Position numbers and translations under genes: made by a program. The notes under the pieces are model-generated. The model saw only the letters and a program-made list of their open reading frames with translations. It was not told the origin of the DNA and made no database searches. A stretch of 64,000 nt of DNA, taken from contig NZ_BSCT01000005.1 in the NCBI RefSeq assembly GCF_030159255.1, positions 186,001 to 250,000 on the forward strand, given 5' to 3'. Of the stretch, positions 25,278 through 36,906 are shown piece after piece. Every line of letters begins with the position of its first letter. Position 1 is the first letter of the stretch. Source of the DNA: Bradyrhizobium sp. SSBR45G. Its GTDB lineage: Bacteria > Pseudomonadota > Alphaproteobacteria > Rhizobiales > Xanthobacteraceae.

Positions 25278-26794
25278 GCCGTCAGCCTGCCTTCCATGGT
25301 ATCGCGCTGGGTGGCCAGCTGCATGATCCGCTCCTGCGTGGCCTCGTCCGGCGACAACTCGCCGGTGATGCGGCCCTCGCACATCACGACGATACGGTCG
25401 CTCATCCTGATCACCTCCGGCAGCTCCGACGAGATCATCACGATCGCCTTGCCCTGGTCGGCGAGCGCGCGCAGCAGCCGGTAGATCTCGTTCTTGGCGC
25501 CGATGTCGATGCCCCGCGTGGGCTCGTCGAAGAACAGGATGTCGCAATCGCGATCGAGCCATTTGGCGATCACGATCTTCTGCTGGTTGCCGCCGGACAG
25601 CAGCCTGACCTCCTGCGACGCCGAGGGCGTGCGGATGTTCAGCATCCTGATGAAGCGGCCGGCGGTGTCGCGGATCGCGCGCTTCCTGAGCATGACCTTC
25701 ATCGCCAGATAGTTCGCGAGATTCGACATCACGACGTTGGATTCAACGTCCATGCCGGTGGCGAGCCCGAAGCGCTTGCGATCCTCGGAGAGATAGCCGA
25801 TGCCGTTGGCGACCGCATGCGCCGGCGTGCGGATCGTCACTTGCCGGTTGTTGACGCGGATCTCCCCGGAAGGCACCGCGTCGGCGCCGAAGATGGCGCG
25901 CGCGACCTCGGTGCGGCCGGCCCCCATCAGTCCGGCAAAGCCGAGGATCTCGCCCTTGCGCAAGGTGAAGCTGACGTCGCGGACCAGCGGTCCGCAGTTC
26001 AGCTTTCGCACCTCAAGCGCGATGTCGCCGGCAGGAGCCGCGCCGACGAGGCGCGCATCGCTCAGGCTGCGGCCCACCATCATGCCGATGATGGTCTCGA
26101 TCGTGGTCTCAGCAGTCGGCACGGTGGCGACATACTCGCCGTCGCGCAGCACCGTGACGCGGTCCGAGATCTGCTTCAGCTCGTCCATCTTGTGCGAGAT
26201 GTAAACGATGCCCACGCCGCGCGCCTTGAGCGCGCGGATCATCTTGAACAGCTCGGCGATCTCGCGATTGTTCAGCGCGGCGGTCGGCTCGTCCATGATC
26301 AGGACGCGCGAGTTGAACGACAGCGCCTTGGCGATCTCGACCATCTGCTGCTTCGCCACCGTCAGCCCGCCGACCGTCGTACGCGGGTCGATCGCCAGAT
26401 TGAGTTGGCCAAGCAGTTCCGCGGCCTGCCGGTTCAACCGGTCCTCGTCGAGCAGCAGCCCGAAGGCCTTGCGGGGCTCGCGCCCGATGAAGATGTTCTG
26501 CGCCACCGTGAGATGATTCATCAGCTGCAATTCCTGATGAATGATCCCGATGCCGGCAGCCTGCGCCTCGCGCGGGCTCGGGAAATCAACACCCACGCCG
26601 TCATAGACGATGTCGCCGGAGTCCTTGCGGTAGACGCCGGCGAGGATCTTCATCAAGGTCGACTTGCCGGCGCCGTTCTCGCCCATCACGGCATGAACCT
26701 CGCCGGCGAGCAGCTCGAACCGGACATTGTGCAGCGCCCGCACGCCGGGAAAGCTCTTGCACAGCCCGTGAACGGAGATGAGCGGCGTGCTCAT
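25274..26794 (-). CDS. Ribose-type ABC transporter ATPase (two ABC domains)
   Basis: The 506-residue protein has two nucleotide-binding domains as in RbsA. Domain 1 has Walker [10 protein letters not shown], Walker [12 protein letters not shown] and the signature-region [14 protein letters not shown]. Domain 2 has a degenerate Walker [10 protein letters not shown], signature LSGGNQQK and Walker [13 protein letters not shown]. The reduced second P-loop is normal for this family. It is the first gene of the operon. No clear Shine-Dalgarno is seen before ATG 26794. Confidence 0.95.
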   Translation of the reverse strand: MSTPLISVHGLCKSFPGVRALHNVRFELLAGEVHAVMGENGAGKSTLMKILAGVYRKDSGDIVYDGVGVDFPSPREAQAAGIGIIHQELQLMNHLTVAQNIFIGREPRKAFGLLLDEDRLNRQAAELLGQLNLAIDPRTTVGGLTVAKQQMVEIAKALSFNSRVLIMDEPTAALNNREIAELFKMIRALKARGVGIVYISHKMDELKQISDRVTVLRDGEYVATVPTAETTIETIIGMMVGRSLSDARLVGAAPAGDIALEVRKLNCGPLVRDVSFTLRKGEILGFAGLMGAGRTEVARAIFGADAVPSGEIRVNNRQVTIRTPAHAVANGIGYLSEDRKRFGLATGMDVESNVVMSNLANYLAMKVMLRKRAIRDTAGRFIRMLNIRTPSASQEVRLLSGGNQQKIVIAKWLDRDCDILFFDEPTRGIDIGAKNEIYRLLRALADQGKAIVMISSELPEVIRMSDRIVVMCEGRITGELSPDEATQERIMQLATQRDTMEGRLTA

Positions 26795-27155
26795 GCGTCA
26801 GCGCGCGGCGTGAGAGAAGACACGGACGATCGCCACGTCAATGCAGCGAAGCTGCTGACGCCGACGCGCATGGCGAGCGACATATCGCATCGCGACCGCG
26901 ATCACATTCATCCTCCCAACCTTCGCATCCGTCGTCTCCGACGGCCGCGAGTCCGCGTCCACTCAATGGCGCGGCGTTGGGGTCAGGCTATTCATCCGGG
27001 GGTGAAAGTCTATAGGTAAAATTGACAGGCGCGGGCGGAGACGGGGCAAGGATTGTCAACGCCGAACGCCATCGCCATCGCGGCTCGCGACACCTGATGA
27101 CGCCCAAAGCAAACACGAGGTTTCGTGAGACGGACTCGCGCTTTCTCCGCGACGG
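26795..27155. other. Upstream region of the sugar transporter operon
   Basis: This gap presumably holds the operon promoter. I see no clear -35/-10 pair or LacI-type palindrome, and no regulator gene is adjacent on either side. No small ORF with a ribosome binding site stands out. Confidence 0.4.
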
Positions 27156-27352
27156 CGGTGCGCCCCCCTCCCCCTTGCGGGGAGGGGTTGGGGGTGGGGG
27201 TCTCCGGGCGACGCTCTCTGATGAGTTCGCGCCGCGACGCAAGACGATGAAAGATGATCGTTCGGAGAGAGAGGGCCTTGCCCTGAGCTGAGCTCACTGG
27301 GTGTGGACCCCCACCCCCGACCCCTCCCCGCAAGGGGGAGGGGAGCTCACCG
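27156..27352. repeat. Family D composite repeat, copy 2
   Basis: The left arm 27156-27207 and right arm 27299-27352 are inverted, as in copy 1 at 22886-23115. The core keeps CCGGGCGACGCTCTCTGATG and CCCTGAGCTGA but is shorter and otherwise diverged. Both copies have the same orientation, so they are direct repeats around the transporter operon. Confidence 0.9.
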
Positions 27353-27395
27353 TTTGCGTAGCAACAGCTCGGCTCCCATGAGCACTCGGCTCCGA

Positions 27396-28508
27396 TTACG
27401 CCGTGAGCTTCTCCAGCTCCTTGATGATGGCTTCGCCCATCTGCGTGGTCGAAGCCGGGGTCGAGCCCTCGGCCTTGATGTCGGCGGTGCGCAGGCCGGA
27501 GGCCAGCACGGCGGCAATCGCGGCGTCGAGCTTGTCGGCGAGGGCGCCGAGGTCGAACGAGTAGCGCAGCGCCATGCCGAACGAGGTCAGCATCGCGATC
27601 GGGTTGGCGAGACCCTTGCCGGCAATGTCCGGCGCCGAGCCGTGCACCGGCTCGTACAGCGCGCGGCGCTTGTGGGTCTTGGCGTCGACTTCGCCCAGCG
27701 AGGCCGAGGGCAGCATGCCGAGCGAGCCGGTCAGCATCGCCGCGATATCCGAGAGCATGTCGCCGAACAGATTGTCGGTGACGATGACGTCGAACATCTT
27801 CGGATACTTCACGAGGTTCATGCCGCCGGAATCGGCGAGCTGATGCTCGAGCGTGACGTCCTTGTACTCGCGCGCGTGGACCGCGGTGACGACCTCGTTC
27901 CAGAGCACGCCCGACTTCATGACGTTGCGCTTCTCCATCGACGTCACCTTGTTCTTGCGCTTGCGCGCGAGGTCGAAGGCGACGCGGGCGATGCGCTCGA
28001 TCTCATAGGTGTCGTAGACCTGGGTATCGACGGCGCGCTTCTGGCCGTTGCCGAGATCGGTGATGGTCTTGGGCTCGCCGAAATACACGCCGCCGGTGAG
28101 CTCGCGCACGATCATGATGTCGAGCCCTTCGACGATCTCGCGCTTCAGGCTGGAGGCATCGGCCAGCGCCGGGTAGCACACCGCGGGACGCAGATTGGCG
28201 AACAGGCCGAGATCCTTGCGCAGGCGCAACAGGCCGGCCTCGGGACGGACGTCGTAGGGCACGCCGTCCCATTTCGGGCCGCCGACGGCGCCGAAGATGA
28301 TGGCGTCGGCCGCCTTGGCCTTGGCCATGTCGGCTTCGGAGATCGACGCGCCATGGGCGTCATAGGCGGCGCCGCCGACCAGGCCGTCCTCGGTCTCGAA
28401 CGAGGCGAGTCCCTTGGCGTTCAGCCAGCCGATCAGCCGCTTCACCTCGGCCATCACTTCGGGGCCGATGCCGTCGCCGGGCAGCAGCAGGAGCTTATGG
28501 GTCGCCAT
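27396..28508 (-). CDS. leuB: 3-isopropylmalate dehydrogenase
   Basis: LeuB oxidatively decarboxylates 3-isopropylmalate with NAD+ in leucine synthesis. The 370-residue protein has [15 protein letters not shown], the substrate site RPAVCYPAL / [13 protein letters not shown], the Mg-binding [17 protein letters not shown] and the NAD-site [15 protein letters not shown] chose ATG 28508, with GAGG 9 bases upstream, over ATG 28517, which has the GAGG directly against it. It is on the opposite strand and 13 kb from leuCD. Confidence 0.97.
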   Translation of the reverse strand: MATHKLLLLPGDGIGPEVMAEVKRLIGWLNAKGLASFETEDGLVGGAAYDAHGASISEADMAKAKAADAIIFGAVGGPKWDGVPYDVRPEAGLLRLRKDLGLFANLRPAVCYPALADASSLKREIVEGLDIMIVRELTGGVYFGEPKTITDLGNGQKRAVDTQVYDTYEIERIARVAFDLARKRKNKVTSMEKRNVMKSGVLWNEVVTAVHAREYKDVTLEHQLADSGGMNLVKYPKMFDVIVTDNLFGDMLSDIAAMLTGSLGMLPSASLGEVDAKTHKRRALYEPVHGSAPDIAGKGLANPIAMLTSFGMALRYSFDLGALADKLDAAIAAVLASGLRTADIKAEGSTPASTTQMGEAIIKELEKLTA

Positions 28509-28534
28509 GGTCGTCATCCTCGCGTGGGTCGTTG

Positions 28535-28609
28535 TCATGGCCGGTCTCGTCCGGGCCATCCGCGCCGCTGCAAGCAGGACGGGGATGCCCGGCGCGCGGC
28601 CGGGCGTGA
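28535..28609. repeat. Family F intergenic repeat, one copy
   Basis: TCATGGCCGGTCTCGTCCGG ... GATGCCCGGCGCGCGGCCGGGCGTGAC is an imperfect inverted repeat just upstream of leuB. It resembles the TCATGGCCGGGC..GCCCGGGCATGA repeats common in Bradyrhizobium (recollection). Confidence 0.55.
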
Positions 28610-28741
28610 CGAAGAGCGGCTTTAAAATCCGCGCGGAGTGCTAAAGCGCTCCTGCGCCCTTGGCAAGCCACCATTGCCGGGGCACGTCTTCTGGACCGGC
28701 AGGCCGCGCTGTAATGTGCTCGAAAATCGCGGCCGGGCAGC

Positions 28742-29971
28742 ATGATTTGCCCGATGATCGCCGCGCCGGAGCATTTCTTGCCAATCCCCAAATCCGCCCC
28801 GATTCCGGCCCGCCCGGCGTTGACCAACCTCACGCTGTCGCTCGGCCCGATCATCGGCCTCGGCATCGGCCGCTTCGCCTATGCGCTGGTGCTGCCGGAC
28901 ATGCGGGAGACGCTGCACTGGTCGTATTCGGCTGCCGGCTTCATGAACACGGTCAATGCCGCCGGCTACCTGCTCGGCGCGCTGATCGCGTCGCGGCTGG
29001 CTCGGCGGTTCGGCGGGCTGGCCGCGGTGCGCGGCGGAACGCTGGCCGCGCTCGTGTCGCTTGCCGTCTGTGCGATGACGAGCGACTTCACGGCGCTCAG
29101 CGTGGCGCGGCTCGTCACCGGCATTGGGGCCGGCGTGGCCCTCGTCGCGGGTGGCGCGCTGGCGGCGCGGGTCGCATTGCTGCAGCCGGCACGCGCCAGC
29201 TTCGTGCTCAGCCTGTTCTACGCCGGGCCGCCGCTCGGCATCGTGGCCTCCGGCCTGATCGCGCCGTTCGTGCTGCAGGCGTTCGGACCCGGCTCGTGGT
29301 GGATCGTGTGGGCGGTGCTCGCCACGCTCGGCACGGTGCTGATCGTACCGCTGCTGGTGATGCCGATCCCGACGAACGCCGCGGTGCCGGAGACCCGCGC
29401 AGACCGCGTGTCGCTGCGGCCGATGGCGATCTATCTGTTCAGCTACTTCCTCTATGGCGCCGGCTACATCGCCTACCTCACCTTCATGATCGCCTATGTC
29501 CGCGACCTCGGCGGCGGCGCGGCGGCGCAATCGGGGTTCTGGTGCCTGATCGGGCTGGCCGGCTTCAGCACCCCCTGGGTGTGGGGCCGCGTGCTGGCGC
29601 TGGACCGCGGCGGCCGGCCGACGGCCATCATCCTCACCGTGAATGCGATCGGCGCCGCCCTGCCCTCGCTCAGCCATTCGCCGGCGATGCTCGCGCTGTC
29701 GGCTGGCGTGTTCGGCATCGCGTTCTCGACCGTCACCACGGCAACGACGGCGTTCGTGCGCTTCAACCTGCCGCAGTCGGCCTGGCCGCGAGCGATCGCG
29801 GCGCTGACCATCTCGTTCGGCATCGGCCAGACCTTGGGGCCATTTGCGGTCGGAGCCATCACGGATGCGATGGGGAGTCTGACCTATGCGCTGAACGTGT
29901 CAGCGGCGCTGCTGCTGCTGGGAGCGCTGATGGCGGCGATGCAGGGGAAGCTGCAGCGCGATCGCGCCTAA
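28742..29971 (+). CDS. MFS transporter, YbfB/YjiJ type
   Basis: The 409-residue protein has 12 predicted membrane helices. The first, TLSLGPIIGLGIGRFAYALVLPDM, carries the GIGRFAYALVLP motif characteristic of YbfB/YjiJ-family transporters. AGYLLGALIASRLARRFG matches the MFS A-motif region and VARLVTGIGAGVALVAGGALAA the family's helix 4. Substrate is unknown. ATG 28742 or ATG 28754 are both possible starts; neither has a strong Shine-Dalgarno. Confidence 0.88.
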   Translation: MICPMIAAPEHFLPIPKSAPIPARPALTNLTLSLGPIIGLGIGRFAYALVLPDMRETLHWSYSAAGFMNTVNAAGYLLGALIASRLARRFGGLAAVRGGTLAALVSLAVCAMTSDFTALSVARLVTGIGAGVALVAGGALAARVALLQPARASFVLSLFYAGPPLGIVASGLIAPFVLQAFGPGSWWIVWAVLATLGTVLIVPLLVMPIPTNAAVPETRADRVSLRPMAIYLFSYFLYGAGYIAYLTFMIAYVRDLGGGAAAQSGFWCLIGLAGFSTPWVWGRVLALDRGGRPTAIILTVNAIGAALPSLSHSPAMLALSAGVFGIAFSTVTTATTAFVRFNLPQSAWPRAIAALTISFGIGQTLGPFAVGAITDAMGSLTYALNVSAALLLLGALMAAMQGKLQRDRA

Positions 29972-29978
29972 ACAACTG

Positions 29979-30104
29979 GCGTCATCCCGGCGAACGCCGG
30001 GATCCATACGCCGCGGCGGACGTGAGTGGCAAAATGCCAATGATCAGCCTGCCTCAAACCACTTCCTGTGGGTATGGGTCCCGGCGTTCGCCGGGACGAC
30101 GGCG
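29979..30104. repeat. Family A palindrome
   Basis: The left arm 29979-30008 (GCGTCATCCCGGCG...GGGATCCATA) and right arm 30073-30104 (TATGGGTCCCGGCG...CGGGACGACGGC) are inverted. It lies 8 bases after the MFS stop and just before the stop of the convergent molybdoenzyme gene. Confidence 0.88.
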
Positions 30105-30142
30105 GAATGTGGAGCCGCATCACACGACCAACCGACGGGCCC

Positions 30143-30925
30143 TCAGCTCCCGCTGAACGAATTGTACCCCTGGTCTTCCCAATAGCCACCCTTGTAGTCG
30201 TTGGTGACTTCCATCGCGACGACGTATTTCGGGTTCTTGAAGCCGAGCTTGGTGGGAACGCGGATCTTCATCGGGAAGCCATAGGCGCGCGGCAGGATCT
30301 GGTCGGCGAATTTGAAGGTCATCTGGGTCTGCGGATGCAGCGCGGTGCGCATGTCCAAGGGCGAATTGTAGCCTTGCGAATCCGCGCAGTTGAACCAGAC
30401 GTATTTGGCCCTGGTGTCGGCGCCGATCAGCTTGAGGAAGTCGCGCAGCGGCGTGCCGGTCCAGGAGCCGATCGCGCTCCAGCCCTCGACGCAGATGTGG
30501 CGCGTCACCTGCGTGACCTGCGGCAGCGCGTGCAGCTCGGGAAGCGTCCACGACTTCTTGTTGTCGACGAGGCCGCGGACCTCGAGCTTCCAGTCCGCGG
30601 CATCGATCTCAGGCGCCTCGTCCAGCGTGTAGTAGGCGTTGAATGGGAACGGCTTGGTGATGGCGCTCTCCGGGAAGGTCGGCGCCAGCGCGTCTGGATT
30701 GAAGATCCAGGACTGCACGGCGTCGTTGAACTTGGAGACCTTCTTCAGAAGCTCCTCGGCGGTGTCGCCATCGACCACGTCGCAACCGGTCAGCAGCGTC
30801 AGTGCGCCAAGGCTGGCGCCGCCGGTGATGAAACGGCGCCGGGTGAGATCCGGCATCGCCTTGAGCGAGTCCTTGATGAGAAGGCGCTTGTCGACGCCGG
30901 GAATGAGGAACGGACGCTTGGCCAT
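30143..30925 (-). CDS. Tat-exported molybdopterin oxidoreductase (YedY/SUOX family)
   Basis: The 260-residue protein has a twin-arginine signal (LTRRRFITGGASLGALTLLTGC). It ends in a lipobox-like LLTGC (C48), so a Tat-exported lipoprotein is likely. The molybdenum-binding cysteine is C145 in HICVEGWSAIGSW, within a single SUOX-type Moco domain. The gene follows a b-type cytochrome gene by 14 bases, as catalytic subunits follow or precede their membrane partner. It is related to MsrP, but the sequence around the Cys and the partner differ enough that methionine sulfoxide reductase activity is uncertain. Confidence 0.88.
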   Translation of the reverse strand: MAKRPFLIPGVDKRLLIKDSLKAMPDLTRRRFITGGASLGALTLLTGCDVVDGDTAEELLKKVSKFNDAVQSWIFNPDALAPTFPESAITKPFPFNAYYTLDEAPEIDAADWKLEVRGLVDNKKSWTLPELHALPQVTQVTRHICVEGWSAIGSWTGTPLRDFLKLIGADTRAKYVWFNCADSQGYNSPLDMRTALHPQTQMTFKFADQILPRAYGFPMKIRVPTKLGFKNPKYVVAMEVTNDYKGGYWEDQGYNSFSGS

Positions 30926-30939
30926 GTCTCGATCTCCTC

Positions 30940-31569
30940 TCAGCGGCCGATGATCATGGCGCGCAGGCTCTTCGGTACCAGCAGCGCGAGCACGATGTGA
31001 ATGACCAGGAAGGCGCAGATCAGCGCCATGCAGACGAAGTGGACGTAGCGCGCCGCCGGATAGTCGCCGAACAGGCTGACCAGCCAATGCAGCTGGACGG
31101 GCTTCCACATCCCCAGGCCGCTGAGCACAATGATGATGCCGACCAGGATGATGCCGAGATAGAGCAGCTTTTGCACGGCGTTGTAGGCGGTGAGATCGTC
31201 ATGCGCGAGCTTGAAGGTCAGCGCGGCCTTGAGGTCGGCGACGACCGAAGATGGCGAGATCGGCAGCAGCTTGCGGCGGAAGCGGCCGGTGGCGAGGCCG
31301 GTGACGAGATAGGCGAGGCCATTCAGCATCAGCAGCCACATCGCGGCGAAGTGCCACAGCAGCGCGCCGCCGAGCCAGCCGCCGAGCGTGATGCTCTTGT
31401 CGAAGCGGAAGTCGAACAGCGGCGAGGCGTTGTAGATCTGCCAGCCCGACATGATCATCAGGATCATCGCGACCGCGTTGATCCAGTGCATGACACGGAC
31501 CCAGGCCGGCTGGATCACCTTGGTTTGGGGGCTGCTGATCGTCGTATCGGTGGCGGCGATGCTGGACAT
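30940..31569 (-). CDS. Cytochrome b561-type membrane subunit
   Basis: A 209-residue integral membrane protein with four main membrane segments and histidines placed for two b hemes (VRVMHWINAVAMILMI; LLWHFAAMWLLML; QLHWLVSLFG; RYVHFVCMALICAFLVIHIVLALL). It should pass electrons from the quinone pool to the molybdoenzyme encoded next. Start ATG 31569; it is the first gene of the pair. It differs from MsrQ (YedZ) by resembling the hydrogenase/b561 group. Confidence 0.88.
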   Translation of the reverse strand: MSSIAATDTTISSPQTKVIQPAWVRVMHWINAVAMILMIMSGWQIYNASPLFDFRFDKSITLGGWLGGALLWHFAAMWLLMLNGLAYLVTGLATGRFRRKLLPISPSSVVADLKAALTFKLAHDDLTAYNAVQKLLYLGIILVGIIIVLSGLGMWKPVQLHWLVSLFGDYPAARYVHFVCMALICAFLVIHIVLALLVPKSLRAMIIGR

Positions 31570-31684
31570 GACGGGCTCGGTTGTTCGTGATGGTCGGAGG
31601 TTCCAGCCACATATACGCCAGATGCGGGCCGCTCGTTACGGGCGCAAACCGGCAAATCGATGCAGATCGAACCTCTTCTCTCAC

Positions 31685-31717
31685 AAAAAAGCGAGCCGGG
31701 GATGGGCCCCGGCTCGC
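31685..31717 (-). terminator. Intrinsic terminator of the fasciclin gene (minus strand)
   Basis: GCGAGCCGGGG (31691-31701) pairs with CCCCGGCTCGC (31707-31717), an 11-bp stem. On the minus strand it is followed by TTTTTT (31690-31685). It ends transcription from the gene at 31780-32334, about 60 bases past its stop. Confidence 0.9.
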
Positions 31718-31779
31718 TCCTGGTCACATCCGCGAGGAGGAGGAGGAAGAAACGGATGTGTCCGGGGGCCGATTCGCGA

Positions 31780-32334
31780 TCAGGAGGCCGGCAGCAGCAC
31801 GCTGTCGATCACGTGAATGACGCCGTTCGACTGGTTGACGTTGGGGACCGTCACCATCGACGTGCCACCCTTGGCGTCCATGATCATGACGTTCTTGCCC
31901 TCGCGCTTGACGGTGAGCTGCTCGCCCTCGACCGTCTTCAGCATCTGGCCGTCCTTCAGGTCGGCCGCCTCGAGCTTGCCGGGCACGACGTGATAGGTGA
32001 GGATCTTGGTCAGGGTCGCCTTGTTCTCCGGCTTGACGAGCGTGTCGACGGTGCCGGCCGGCAGCTTGCCGAACGCCGTGTTGGTCGGCGCGAACACCGT
32101 GAACGGGCCCTTGCCCTCCAGCGTCTGCACGAGGCCGGCGGCCTTCACCGCGGCGACCAGCGTCGTATGATCCTTCGAATTGACAGCGTTCTGGATGATG
32201 TTCTTCGACGGATACATCGCAGCACCTCCGACCATCACGGTCTTCTCCTCGGCGCGCGCGGGCGCAACGAAGGTCGAGGTCAGCGACAGCGCGCTGAAGG
32301 CGGCGGCAGCGAGATAGGCAATGCGCTTGGACAT
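31780..32334 (-). CDS. Exported fasciclin-domain protein
   Basis: The 184-residue secreted protein has a signal peptide (AAAAFSALSLTSTFVAPARAEE, cleavage about residue 28) and one fasciclin (FAS1) domain. It shows both conserved boxes: GPFTVFAPTNTAFGKLP (H1) and NGVIHVIDSVLLP (H2), with LTYHVVPGKL between. FAS1 domains mediate adhesion; rhizobial single-domain forms have been linked to surface and symbiotic functions. GGGAG lies before ATG 32334, and its own terminator follows. Confidence 0.93.
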   Translation of the reverse strand: MSKRIAYLAAAAFSALSLTSTFVAPARAEEKTVMVGGAAMYPSKNIIQNAVNSKDHTTLVAAVKAAGLVQTLEGKGPFTVFAPTNTAFGKLPAGTVDTLVKPENKATLTKILTYHVVPGKLEAADLKDGQMLKTVEGEQLTVKREGKNVMIMDAKGGTSMVTVPNVNQSNGVIHVIDSVLLPAS

Positions 32335-32764
32335 GGGTAGCTCCCTAAAGACGGTGGCGGCAGAGGCCGCGTGATCAGTTTCGACTGCGACATCGATGCG
32401 ATGCTGAGCGTGTGCTCTTGCGTCGTGTCGGACCAAGCTACGCCACCCGTGGGACGCGAGTTTCGGCGCATAATTTAACGTGATCCGTGAAACCTCGAGG
32501 CGTCGAGATCGTCTCACCGACTCATTGAACCAGATGTCGCGTGCCGCAATGTCGCAGCCAGGTGAAACTCATCAGCGCGATGTCGGTCATTGGCCGATGG
32601 CATGACGCTGTTTTCGTCATTAACTACAATGCGATGCGAACTCGGCCAAAGCTGCCGAAAACATTGCGAGTAAGACTTTCTTAAGGTTGATTGGTCGGCA
32701 CGGCGCCGGGTGCGGGAAGGGGATGTCCTGCACTCTCCGGCGCGATCGGCGGGGGTTTCCAACA
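32335..32764. other. Divergent intergenic region before fasciclin and small exported genes
   Basis: 430 bases with a locally AT-richer part at 32600-32690 that probably contains promoters for both directions. I see no convincing operator, RNA gene or small ORF. Confidence 0.4.
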
Positions 32765-33190
32765 GTGAACAGAACGATCTGGATTGCGGGGTTCTGCCTC
32801 GTGATAATCTGCTGCTTGCTTGCAACGAAGATGGTGCTCGCGGCGGTGTCGCCGGCGGACATGGCGGGCGAGACGACCTCGTCGCTGATGCGCGAGCCTG
32901 TTCCGGGCATCGATACGTTGAGTGAAACCGATCGCGGCGTCGAGACCGCGCTGATCGACATGAATGAGGTGGCCCGTCTGCCGCTGGTCTCGCGGGCCGT
33001 GAGGGCAAATGCCCGAGGCACATCCACCTCTGCCGTGCGCACTCGCCCGACTGACCGAAGCAGCATTGTGCTGCGGCCGGTGAAGCGCACCGCCGAGCCG
33101 GTCAGGAAGGCGATGGTGCCGTGCAGGCAGCTCGATCCGATCGCGCGTTTCCTCGCGTCGGCCAAGATCGGGCCGCGCTGCCAGGCCTGA
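32765..33190 (+). CDS. Exported or anchored hypothetical protein
   Basis: The product has about 141 residues and an N-terminal hydrophobic segment (IWIAGFCLVIICCLLATKMVLA), then a Ser/Thr/Arg-rich mature part with one cysteine (VPCRQLDP) and one near the end (PRCQA). I chose GTG 32765, which places the hydrophobic segment at the N-terminus; longer readings start at TTG. No family recognised. It converges on topoisomerase IB with 12 bases between. Confidence 0.5.
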   Translation: MNRTIWIAGFCLVIICCLLATKMVLAAVSPADMAGETTSSLMREPVPGIDTLSETDRGVETALIDMNEVARLPLVSRAVRANARGTSTSAVRTRPTDRSSIVLRPVKRTAEPVRKAMVPCRQLDPIARFLASAKIGPRCQA

Positions 33191-33202
33191 TGGTCCGCTG
33201 CG

Positions 33203-34390
33203 TCAGGCCGAGACGGCCGTGACCACCTGGGCCAGCAGCTGCTCGCGCCGCGTCTGCGAGCGCTGGCCCTTCATGGTGGCGGCGAAGCGTTCGAGAATGC
33301 CGTCCTCGAACGCCGTGACGATCGTGTCGTGCACATAGCTCCTGCGGCAGATCGCCGGCGTGTTGGTGAGCTCGTCGGCGGCGGCGCGGATCGCTTCCAG
33401 GATCTGCTTCTTGCGGCCGCGCGCGCTCGCCGCCGGCGTGATCCGCGATAGCGTCTCCAGCGCCACGGCCGAAGCCATCAGGGTACGGAAATCCTTCAGC
33501 GAGATCTTGATGCCGGCGATCTCGCGCAGGAAGGCGTTGACCTGCGTGGTCGACACCGCGCGCACCACGCCCTGCGCGTCGCGATACTGGAACATGCGCC
33601 GGCCGGGCACGCCGCGCAGGATGCCCGCGGCGCGCACCAGCTTGGCAGCGTCGCACTCCTTGCGCACCGCCTTGCCGCCCTTGGCCTTGAAGGTCAGCAC
33701 CAGGCTGTCGTCCTCGAGCGTCACGTTCGACTTCAGCAGCGTCGTCGCGCCGCGGGTGCCGTTGAGCCGCGCATAGGATTCGTTGCCGGGGCGGATCGCG
33801 GTGCGCGCGATCAATTCGATCACGGCGGATAGCGCGAACTCGCGCGTCGGCGCGTCGCCGGCGAGATGCTTGGAGACGGCGCGGCGGATGCGCGGCAGCG
33901 CGCCGACCAGCCGGGCGAGGCGGTGCGCCTTGGTGTGCTCGCGCACCTTCTCCCAATCGGCGTGATAGCGGTATTGCAGCCGTCCGGCGGCGTCGCGGCC
34001 GACCGCCTGCAGATGCGAGCTCGGATCCGCGGCATAGCGGACCTCGCGGTAGGCGGGCGGCACCGCCATCGCATGCAGGCGGCGAATGGTGCCGACATGG
34101 CGGATCGTGGTGCCGTTGGCGCGGATGAAGCTGTAGCTCTTGCCGCGCTTGATGCGGCGGATGGTGAGCTCGGTCTGGTCGCCGAGCTTCAGCCCGATGC
34201 GCTTGGCCAGATCCTCGACCGTGCTCTTGGCATGGCCTTGCGCGTCGGCGGCCTTGGTATGGGCGAGATCCTTCAAAGTCAGCTTGCGGCGGGGCGGCTT
34301 GGGCGGCCACTGGCCCAGCGCCTTCGCGAGCGCCACCTCGGGACCGGCCGGGCCGCCCCTGGGACTCTCGAAATTGTGCTGGTCCATCAT
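33203..34390 (-). CDS. DNA topoisomerase IB (poxvirus type)
   Basis: TopIB relaxes supercoils through a 3'-phosphotyrosine intermediate. The protein of about 395 residues has the N-terminal cap domain (YSFIRANGTTIRHV, VPPAYREVRYA) and the catalytic domain with Arg in TAIRPGNESYARLNGTRG, Lys in FKAKGGKAVRK, the DFRTLMAS block and the nucleophilic Tyr in AICRRSYVHD. I chose ATG 34390; GTG 34402 and ATG 34387 (with AAGG 5 bases upstream) are alternatives. Bacterial homologs are scattered and usually chromosomal. Confidence 0.92.
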   Translation of the reverse strand: MMDQHNFESPRGGPAGPEVALAKALGQWPPKPPRRKLTLKDLAHTKAADAQGHAKSTVEDLAKRIGLKLGDQTELTIRRIKRGKSYSFIRANGTTIRHVGTIRRLHAMAVPPAYREVRYAADPSSHLQAVGRDAAGRLQYRYHADWEKVREHTKAHRLARLVGALPRIRRAVSKHLAGDAPTREFALSAVIELIARTAIRPGNESYARLNGTRGATTLLKSNVTLEDDSLVLTFKAKGGKAVRKECDAAKLVRAAGILRGVPGRRMFQYRDAQGVVRAVSTTQVNAFLREIAGIKISLKDFRTLMASAVALETLSRITPAASARGRKKQILEAIRAAADELTNTPAICRRSYVHDTIVTAFEDGILERFAATMKGQRSQTRREQLLAQVVTAVSA

Positions 34391-34771
34391 TACCTTAGAC
34401 ACCCTGCCGTCGTGTTCATCCGCTCAATGCCCCGGGCCAAGACTTGGTTCCGGCCGGGTTATCCACAGCTTGAGGGCGATTTAGGGCGTCATGGACCGGA
34501 TAGCGAGTCCCTAAATTTGGGCAAAAAGGTCGTCTGATACCGTAAACCAGGCTGTGTCGGGGTAACCTTGACGAGGTCCTGCGGTCCGCGATGGGACGGA
34601 ATGTCCGGCCGCAACAACCTCCGCGCACAATTCTTTGATCCTGCGCAGAACGCCTCCCCGCCGAAGGTCCTACTTGTCTTGCCTTGTCGTCGCCGGTTAC
34701 GCGGACGCATAGTGCAAACAACGACGGCCTGGGACGGGACCATCCGCGGGCCGCATGGTGGAGGGTGTGAA
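34391..34771. other. Divergent intergenic region before topoisomerase IB and acs
   Basis: 381 bases holding the upstream regions of both genes. GGAGGG just before 34772 is the acs ribosome binding site. I see no certain promoter or operator and no palindromic repeat. Confidence 0.4.
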
Positions 34772-36724
<1,953 letters not shown>

Positions 36725-36776
36725 GGTCGGCGCGTCCGCGCTGGCTGCAGCCTCTCCAGCTTCGTCAAGGTTCCCG

Positions 36777-36812
36777 ACACTCCCGCGGCTGATTCCGCGG
36801 GAGTGTTGTTTT
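36777..36812 (+). terminator. Intrinsic terminator after acs
   Basis: A perfect 12-bp stem ACACTCCCGCGG/CCGCGGGAGTGT with a 6-base loop is followed by TGTTTTC. Confidence 0.9.
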
Positions 36813-36906
36813 CATGTCATTTACTTGGCGGCGAAGTTTTTCTTTGCTCAAGCCATCCGAGTGCTCCCAGCCAGGGATCAGGCGTCGTGGGGAACGAGGC
36901 GAGGGG

